Shown one piece after another: positions 23,153 to 36,261 of a stretch of DNA of 36,261 nt. Made by a program: the position numbers and the translations under genes. The notes beneath the pieces were generated by a model. The model was not told the DNA's origin and searched no databases. It was given only the letters and a program-made list of their open reading frames with translations. Source of the stretch: Phallusia fumigata (Eukaryota; Chordata; Ascidiacea; Phlebobranchia; Ascidiidae); the NCBI GenBank assembly GCA_008931825.1, contig QXVZ01004178.1:1-36261 (forward strand), given 5' to 3'. How positions within the stretch are numbered: the first letter of the stretch is position 1; each line of letters starts with the position of its first letter.

Positions 23153-24046
23153 TTGTCAGTCCAGACATGGGGTCGAATACACATTTCATGCATTCGAATA
23201 CTTTACGAATACTCGGTTAGCTGTATTCGTATTCATGAATATTTACGTGATTTTCGAGCGCCAGCCATTCGAAAATTCACGAATAAATCAAAAATTTCGG
23301 GGACCAGCAATTCGAATAATATTCGAATATATCGACCGGCTTTCACAAATTGTTTCGTATTCACAAATTGTTATGTAGGTTTTAAAGTTCAACAATTCGA
23401 ATTGTTATCGAATAAATAGTTTGTTGTATTCGTATTCGCGAATGGTTGCAGGATTGTTTAGACTACCTATTCGAATGAATTGCAAGCAGTATTCGTAGTT
23501 GCCAAATCTCATAAAATTAAGACAATTATTAAACAAAAAAGACATAAGACGTTTGAAAAGCCTCCCAATTATACTACTGGTGTCATAGTTGCTGGGAGTC
23601 CCTTGTTGAGCTACCAGAAATTTTAACAATTTAAGTCGTACGTAACAAATTTAGGAATTTGCAAGTATATCTTAAACCCTCGTGTAATTCGAATAGCATT
23701 CGAATGCAAATGCTTGTGCATTCGTATTCACGAGTTGTTACGCCAATTAACAAGTTCTTACAATTCGAATTGTATTCGAATAAATTCACGTGAGTATTTG
23801 TATTCGTGAATACTTCGTTCCAATTTCAATGTCAACTATTCGAATAGTATTCGAATGAGTTCACGCAAGTATTCGTATTTGTAAATAGATGCTTTGAATA
23901 TCAGCATTGACTATTCGAATTGTAATCGTGCGTTTTTAAACGAAAGCAAAAAGTATTCGAATACAGCACGTTAGGAGCAAAACCTGTATTCGAATGCATT
24001 CGAATACGAATGACGAATACGAATTGCCCCATGTCTGGTTGTCACT
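23153..24046. mobile_element. 878-bp hAT-like MITE packed with ATTCGAAT-type palindromes
   Basis: Element 23161-24038 with perfect 12-bp inverted ends, CCAGACATGGGG and CCCCATGTCTGG. It is flanked by TTGTCAGT (23153-23160) and TTGTCACT (24039-24046), an 8-bp target-site duplication with one mismatch. Nearly the whole interior is built from degenerate ATTCGAAT, ATTCGTATTC and TTCACGAAT words in both orientations. No ORF of a transposase is present. Confidence 0.88.
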
Positions 24047-24928
24047 AGACGATGCACCTTTCTGACCCAAACTGAATAACAGTTCCACAACAATTTGTTA
24101 TTTTACACTTTCATTAAGAGCTTGCTATGGTGACAAACAAAAGAACTAAAATAAACAAACACTTTTAAAAATCTTAAACCGAAATCGTAATTACCTATTT
24201 GTGTAAAAGCTAAACATTAAAACCGTGTCATTCCGAAAAAATTTAAAAATGAAAAATCTAATTGCCAATTTACTGCCACATTCAATATGAACGGCACCAG
24301 TGCCAGCACAAGCAATAAAGTACCAAAGAGTCTTAATGATGATCCAACGTACAAAACATGGCTGTTTACGTAAGATAATTGATAGTTAGAAGACAATGCG
24401 TTAGTGAAATTTGATCACACCACGCAATCTTTTCATTAGCAATTCTCCCACGCGGTATGACGGCAACCGTAATGGTATAAGGGTAATTAAACAAGATTAC
24501 GCAAACCGAACAGCCTGTTAGTGTGTCACTAGTTTTGCAGACAAACAGTATAGTCACACACCGGGGGGCTAACGACCTACTTAGCTGTTTGAAAGCTGTT
24601 CGTGGTCATGATTTATTTACTTTCTCTTGCGATGCGCTTTCGTTGCCTTATAAGGTCATGGCGGGCTTAATTTCCTCACGAGAATTCATTTGTGCAAGTA
24701 GAATTCCCAAGTCCGTCAAATATCACACAGTCATTGGTTAAAAGTCGACAATGTGATAACCGTGTGATTTATTGTTTTCTATGGACAGAGCGGTCCATCT
24801 CAAAATACCGCATTCCGCAATTTTAGCGAACTAGGCGCTTAACATTATCAGTCCTTTCGACATGGCGCAAACGAAGCCGAGTTGCAAGTTAAATATTAAC
24901 CACGGTGCATATGGCCGAAAGAATGTTG

Positions 24929-25001
24929 CCAAAAATGGCCTGTCATAGGCTGGGCGAGGTTTTTTATTGGCTGGCAAACGCAGTTCCACTTCCATATATG
25001 G
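24929..25001 (+). promoter_or_regulatory. Distal pair of CArG boxes
   Basis: CCAAAAATGG at 24929-24938 and CCATATATGG at 24992-25001 both fit CC(A/T)6GG exactly, 63 bases apart. CArG boxes bind SRF, a classic activator of actin genes. The pair lies 1.6-1.7 kb upstream of the actin ATG, so its target is inferred. Confidence 0.5.
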
Positions 25002-26190
25002 AACAACTGAAACAACAGGTACCGTACAGCCCGGCAGCGTAAATACTGCCCAGATTTAATTCCTTTTAATTAATACGGTTTAAGGTAAAAAGGAATACCC
25101 CAATGAATTAGTGGGTGGACATATATTGCCATCTGAGACAAATGCTTTGTGTTTCATTCTCCCATACCATATGAGTACCTAGAGCAAAACGACCTAAGAT
25201 GCCGCGTGTTTAGCAAATTGTGGTTTGTTCAGGATTGCGTCACACTCAGCCAATGGCATTGGCGTAAAAGGGCGAGGCTAGTGAGGCAGGTTCAAATTAT
25301 AGTAGGGCTAAATCTTAACGGTAACCATGTTTGGTTTTGCTTCGTGGTATAAATGCGCTTCACCTATGACTATAGGCATTATTTTGTAAAGGTTTACTAA
25401 CTTAAACTGGCTGAAGGAGTTGCTGCTTGCAGCAGTTCAACTGTTATAGAAGATTTAGTGTCTAGTAGCATTCTTTAACGAAACTATTTTATCGCGTTTA
25501 TAGTGTGAGGTTAAAAGGAACTACAGACGAACACTGTTTGTAAAGTTTGTGTTAGCTAAGAGTCTAAACTATGCCGCTCAGCACCAGAAAAACTACGAAA
25601 ATGTACCCCCTTGTTTAACAACGCGAAACAAACGATTCATCCGTGGCAAATGCCCGACGATAGGTTTGCGCAGCCATAGTGCAATAGTGGCGGTAAATCA
25701 TTTGAGTTGTTTTGTTACATGACTGCACCCAATTTAGAAACACCCATCAAATGACAGATGTCACGTCACTTAATGTTGCTTGGGCGTCAATGGTTTTCGT
25801 CTGCGTTGTTTAGAAACACCACCTGTAATGCGAAATCCTGGAACTGCAAATGTATTTAGTGTTTCTAGCGAGAACTTCTTTAGCTTCTGCTGAAAAGATG
25901 CGCAGTAAAATAATTACGTCCTGTAACATTTTGTTCCATTTTGTGTTACTTTTGTTTTCAAATTTTACGATCTGTTTCGGGATTTAATGAACATGTTACT
26001 GTTGGTTTAAAGATTTAACCCATAAGAAGTTAACAGTAAAATGCGCCATTGGAAACTTGAGATATCACAAGCGCAAGCAAACACTACACGCCCGTTGCTT
26101 GTTAGCATAATGGCACTAGAGCCTGGAGCGGCGCTTGTCCAATGAAAAAGGGCCCTGGGCGACGCCGTAAACCGGCATCGCAAAAGCAGT

Positions 26191-26260
26191 CCTTATTTGG
26201 GCATACGGCGGCCTCGCAAAAATACGTCACAGGCCGGGTTCGCGCCGTGTCCATATTTGG
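26191..26260 (+). promoter_or_regulatory. Proximal pair of CArG boxes upstream of actin
   Basis: CCTTATTTGG (26191-26200) and CCATATTTGG (26251-26260) are perfect CC(A/T)6GG sites, 60 bases apart. A CRE-like TACGTCAC lies between them (26223-26230), and a weak TATA-like AATAAAGG follows at 26287. This arrangement suggests the actin core promoter near 26300, with a 5' UTR, possibly spliced (acceptor-like TTTTAG near 26563 or 26575), leading to the ATG at 26622. Confidence 0.65.
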
Positions 26261-26597
26261 AGACACGATACGATTGAATAGGTGGGAATAAAGGCGGAAA
26301 TAAGGCAGGCAGGAAACAGAACAAACATGACTTTAGTTAGTCGGGCAGTACCTGTCGAACAGTGGGTCAGATTGTGTAGACGCTTGTATCGGGTGGACGT
26401 TCTTGTTTTCTCGGAAGACTCTTCATTTGGAAGACTAAGATACAGAATTGCATGCACAAGATAGCTACATGTACAAGAATTAGAACAAGATTTAACAAAT
26501 ATCGCGCCAGTTGTTTTTAAAATTTTTACTTTATATTAGCTAATGTTGTTAAAATATGTTTTAGGTACAATTTTAGTAGTTTTCCTTTCGTAAGTAA

Positions 26598-28209
<1,612 letters not shown>

Positions 28210-28592
28210 ATGCAATATTCATCAACTGAACCTTAATTATCACTATAGCGATTTGTTGTTGTAAACACATTTCCATTTATTTGGGTTTGTTTTCGTGATT
28301 TACAAGTTTCGTTGGCTTGTTGCTTCGTTTCTGGAACGCTGTGACAGCGTTGCCTTCGATTCGTGTACATTAATATATCTTAACTAATGAAAAAAAGGTG
28401 CTGCTACTTGTTAATTCACTGTGTTCACAGTGATATACAAAGGGCACAATCGCCACTTTAAACAACCGGTTAATGTATGTTTGTTGTAACCAACACTGTT
28501 AAAGCATATAAAGTAGTAGATATGACGAATACAAATATGAAGATAACTTTTTTGTTGCAACTTTTTATACGCTTGACTTAGTTTTGAACGTT

Positions 28593-28598
28593 AATAAA
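28593..28598 (+). terminator. Poly(A) signal of the actin gene
   Basis: AATAAA 384 bases after the stop codon, in the sense orientation. It is the first clear canonical signal downstream and implies a 3' UTR of about 400 bases. Confidence 0.75.
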
Positions 28599-28639
28599 GG
28601 CAAGCTTGTGGTCATCGAAACATCGACTATCTAACAAAA

Positions 28640-31600
28640 GCATAACGTCTTTTTGATTGCGCGGAAAGAGAAAAAATAGACTACAAAGTAAATGCTTTGA
28701 ACAAGGCCAGTCAAAAGAGTGGAAAGGCAGGTTAAAATTGTTTCAGCCCCCGGGTGTTTAGTCAAAGGTTGTTTGGGTTCCAACCAATGTTTTGCACGGG
28801 AACTGTAAAATGACATTATACAAAAAAATAAGTAAATTTGCAGCAAATAGGATTCCTAAAAACCATTAGCGAGCAACTAAAGCTGTTAGCGAGTAAGTTT
28901 CTTATTGAATCCCAATTTGTTTTTCCATGGTATTACAATTAAAGCACGTTAACAACATGGCTACCGTTCAATTATTCAACTCAAAGCAGTAAATAAGTTA
29001 TTAAAGTCTGTACGGTTCTGTCTGAGGTTTTGATTGTCAGATTTGACTTAACGTGTGGTGGTTTAAATTAGCAAAGCGTTGCCACAACTGAGTTCTTTAC
29101 CTCGATCGAGTGTCATTTCCGCGCACTCATCGACGCCGGACCATTGGTTAATTTTGACTATTTCTCCAATGAGTCAACCGACAAATTTTTGATGGATGAT
29201 TATCGTTGTCGGCAGGAAGTCGAAACCGGAGCCTTGAATCGGTGAATCGGTGAATCGAATCCGAACCGCTTAACATAAAAATCAACTAACCCAAACCTAA
29301 ACCTCAAATTTGGTTGAACCCTATATAAGATAAATTTTTCGATAAATGATTCAAGCAAAAATTAACATTTAAACTCTTATTGCCTTTGGTGAAGTGATCT
29401 AAAAACAATTTTTGGGCGAAATATCGATCAGGATACAAGGATGATAACTTGGTTACCAAAAGCTGAAGTTACGATCCACATTTATACCGCTTATGCAAGA
29501 AGTGCTGGTGTGTGAGCCTAATGATAAAATCACAAAACGGTTGCGGAAAAGTAATTGCCACTTTACAAATAAACGTTGGAATTTTTGAAATGCAAATACC
29601 AAAGCGCGTCCCAATTAAATGCGTTTTGGACCTTGTTCAGACCATAAATTTGGGATTGTCCTTATCTTGTCAACTAAATTCCCATAGTTTAAGAAAAACA
29701 ACTCTATTCCATCATTAATAGAAATTTCGATACCAGATTTAGAAATAAGATAGGCCTACTTAAGCACACAACAACTTTTTTCTGCATAGAGTTTTTGTCA
29801 GCAAAGCGTTCTGCAAGGAAATGCGAGGGATGTTTTTCGTGCTAATAGTGCACCTGGACGTTTTTGTCCAATTTGTACTCGCACCCTCTTATCCTCACGT
29901 TTTCATGCCGCTTTTAACACCTGTTTGAGCCGGCATATGATAAGATTTGTAACTTGCTGTCTGGAATGGATTTCGTGCTTGTTCGACCTTCTTTCTTTGT
30001 ATAGGTACAATACTTTGTAATATTGTTTTTAATTTCCATTTCCTATTCTGCAAATAACTATAGTCCTTGATGGATTTCCAGCGTAATTTGAATTCCATTG
30101 CTTATAATTTCTAGATGTAGGTGATGCAAATAGTTGCTACCTTAATTATTGTCCTCCTTCATCGTCGCACTAATGTCGAATGTAAACTGGCTCTGATAAT
30201 GTATTTTCATTGCAACAGTTTGTTTTGCGCACCTTTAAAAATTATTTTCTTCTTTAGAGTGAATTTGCTTGCTTGTGCCTAACCCTCCGCAATGTTTACA
30301 AATACATTGTCAACAACTTCCGTAATTCGTCTCGGTTGTATGTTCAATCTGCTCTAAAACTTAAACAGTTTGACCTTCGGCGCATTTTACAGCCGTTTGT
30401 GCATAGTACGCACTCGCCTTCTCCCTTCAAATGTCCTACTCTGCGAGTGTCTGATTTAGAATCCCTTCGCTACCAGTACTTTTTTTTTAATTTTTAACAG
30501 TAAATACCTTATCATTCATGTTCGACATCGTTCTAAAAAGTGAACTTGAAGGAGTAACTTCAAGGGACTTAGGAGTTTTGCAGGAATCCAAGACGCAAAC
30601 CCAATTCATTAGATTTCAACATGTTTATAGTGAAAAAAGTTTATAGTTTCAGAGTCGCTGTTACAGAAAACGAATCGTTCGGTATCTGCTTTTCGAATAA
30701 ATTTAGTGATGCATTGGTTATTCAGGCTTAGCTTTTCATAGAGAGTAATTACTGGATCCCCATAAAATATTTTTTCGGGCCGAACCGCCGTATACTCTTT
30801 CATTGAACTGTGCCTTTGGTGTGCACGCTTGAAATAGTTCTATGCATACACTGGCTTATATGTTACAGATGCGTTGCCCAAACGGGCCACCGTGTATATC
30901 ACCCATTCGATCCCTTTCGGCCGACAGAGCGGCAACTATTATAATAAAGGTTTTAAATCTTCATTGCTTGGACTGAATTTGTATTTTTAGAAAGTTGGTC
31001 ATTCGTTAAATACTCACCTGTCAAATTTGGTTACCCTCCGCCACCAGTGGGCAGTTAGAGAGAGACGCTGGCGCCACCTTGTGTTTTCCTATTTACCACA
31101 ATGCCTTGCGACTACAGGCTTGCAGAAATGTGAGAACGCGGTACAGAAGCAGGAGTTGTTTGTTTGTTCGTTTGATCAATGGCAATTTATAACTTATTTC
31201 AGCACACGTTTAGGACAACTAAATTTAGTTACCTAAACCCCTTTTTCATTTAATCCGTTTCGGTTTTAAACAGGTTGCCCTGGTGCAAATTTGTCGATGT
31301 GAACAAATGCTTTTGCGTAAAGCGTTGTACCATTCCCTTATTCCGCAATAAATCTTGAAAATGGCGGTTTAGGCGTGAGGGGAGGGGATAAGTGGCAGCT
31401 TGAGGCTACAAGATTTTGGTAATAACAAAATAAAATATACAGCAACAAAAAATTGGCTTTATCAACTATTTTCATCAGAAACTTTGTTTTTAAACTGACG
31501 GTCAAGTATGACATCTCTGATTTTTGACTTTTCTGCTCAACCAGTTCTTCATTCATTTTTTTAAAGTTTAGCTCAGAGGTTTTCATGCCTTGAAAATTGT

Positions 31601-32855
31601 ACTGTGTAAACATTTGGCAAAATTCAAAAATGGCATTCCTAAGAAAAATTATATTCAGACACTCGGACTATGTCAATGTCAGCCTATGTATATAGTCTAT
31701 CTCATCACTTGATAACCTGGTCTAACTCTCCCAGGTAATTTTGCAGACAAATTAAAAAAATGCTTGGGTTTTTCTATGAAAAAACGGAGAAGAAGTTTTT
31801 AAAACAAATATGAGACACACATTTTCCAAGACTAAAATGATTGCATGTTTATCACAGGATCTATTCCACACACTCAGTGCTGCCACAAATGACACAAACA
31901 GCAACCAATAGCCTGTCATCCACCTGTTACTCTCTTTTAAGAACAGCACCATAGAAAATACCTTTGGTGAAATATAACCCTATTTTTATATAATTTACAT
32001 AAAATTTCAATTTGGTTGAAAGTGAATTTTACTCCTGGTGTACAGTCAAGAATCCTTAGCTGTTACTAAAAGAAATAAATATAGTTCAAGAAAAAATGTA
32101 GGCATTATTCATACTTATTTCTTAGTTATTCTGGGAAATCAGAACTATTGTTTGGAGCCAAGAGTGCTGACTTTGAACAAATCCCAAATGTTTAGTTGTT
32201 GTTAGTTTCTTTGCTTTCTTTATATTTTGCTTTATGCCAACTGTCTGGTGACCACACAAACAGATTTATTCAATACAACTGTCCATGATTATGTGTAAAG
32301 AGAAACCATTTGCTATGTCAAAATGTCTGCTACAAATGGAATATATACATACATATTTATATCTGACTAGGATCATGGTTTGGAAGTGTGAGAATTGGAA
32401 ACAATTTGCAATCTTGTGTTAAAATTGTAAATAGTTGGCTATCTTGTGTCGGTAGCCAAGCGCAAAGCAACATTCACTAAACAACTCCAAACTACATTGT
32501 TAAAATCAAATTAATTCATATAAGCATTTAATTTCAGAAGTCTTCCTGTACAAAACATTGCATCCTTTCCTTATATTACGTGCACTAACCCATTTTTATA
32601 CCTGAAATTATTAAAAATCACCTTATATTTTGTTATGTGGGGGTTAGGTTTAATTTATTTTTGGCAACAACCTGCCTGAAAACTAACTTTTGTGTGAAAT
32701 TGTTTTGTCAAATATAAAACTTGTAAATAGGATTCATGTTGGAAACTAAGTGATTTACCTTGTTTAATGGTGTACTGCATTTTACCAAAACCCCTGTACT
32801 ATTAATTGGCAGAAGTACTTGGTGACCTTGATTTTATCTGGCAATAGCATAAAAA
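28640..32855. other. Intergenic region between actin and U2AF65
   Basis: Beyond the speculative candidate gene at 29521-30497, I see no repeat with clear ends and no conserved exon. Open frames on both strands are short and AT-driven. The U2AF65 promoter and any 5' UTR exon should lie near the right end but are not identifiable. Confidence 0.55.
29521..30497 (+). CDS. Speculative three-exon small gene with zinc-knuckle-like segment
   Basis: Exon candidates 29521-29550, 29790-29948 and 30258-30497 join in phase 0 throughout (about 142 residues, TAA at the end). The middle piece follows a good pyrimidine-rich acceptor (cttttttctgcatag) and encodes FCPICTRTLLSSRFHAAFNT followed by CLSRHM: Cys-x2-Cys, then His and Cys/His, reminiscent of UBZ4-type fingers, though the expected His before CL is Ala. 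The third piece, after ttttcttctttag, is basic (NVYKYIVNNFRNSSRLY). Its donors are not strong. This rests on reading frame and splice signals alone. It could be chance or a decayed gene. Confidence 0.25.

Positions 32856-36261
<3,406 letters not shown>

Overview
This window is AT-rich animal nuclear DNA. It holds intron-containing genes with GT-AG introns and many short non-autonomous DNA transposons. My best guess for the source is a tunicate such as Ciona: compact animal genes, a divergent invertebrate actin, and two contig-junction copies that differ by about 3%, as expected for alleles of a very heterozygous animal. This species call is an inference and is not proven by the sequence.

Layout. 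(1) 416-4865, minus: the 5' part of a TBC1D10/EPI64-type Rab GAP, five coding exons, running off the left edge. (2) 4866-8798: no gene recognised; two assembly junctions (single N) with duplicated flanks, a hAT-type MITE and a second AT-rich element. (3) 8799-14239, minus: a complete 10-exon NAF1 gene, the assembly factor of H/ACA RNPs, about 340 residues. (4) 14240-17187: repeats, a tRNA-derived SINE and one N; no gene resolved. (5) 17188-20869, minus: 11 phase-matched exons (about 395 residues) of an unidentified long coiled-coil protein, preceded by a 65-codon upstream ORF. (6) 20870-26621: intergenic, with a SINE, a striking 878-bp MITE filled with TTCGAA-type palindromes, then the actin upstream region with four perfect CArG boxes in two pairs. 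(7) 26622-28209, plus: a complete 7-exon actin gene of 378 residues, with a poly(A) signal at 28593. (8) 28640-32855: mostly featureless, but it contains a speculative three-exon candidate gene with a C-x2-C zinc-knuckle-like segment. (9) 32856-35039, plus: U2AF65 (U2AF2), four exons through both RRMs and the start of the UHM, running off the right edge.

The gene products serve separate housekeeping roles: Rab GTPase regulation, H/ACA snoRNP and telomerase RNP assembly, cytoskeleton, and 3' splice-site recognition. I see no operon-like or system-like organisation. The most original observations are four hAT-like MITEs with recognisable 8-bp target-site duplications, the paired CArG arrangement, the unidentified coiled-coil gene with its uORF, the candidate zinc-knuckle gene, and odd splice junctions in the TBC1D10 gene and in NAF1.
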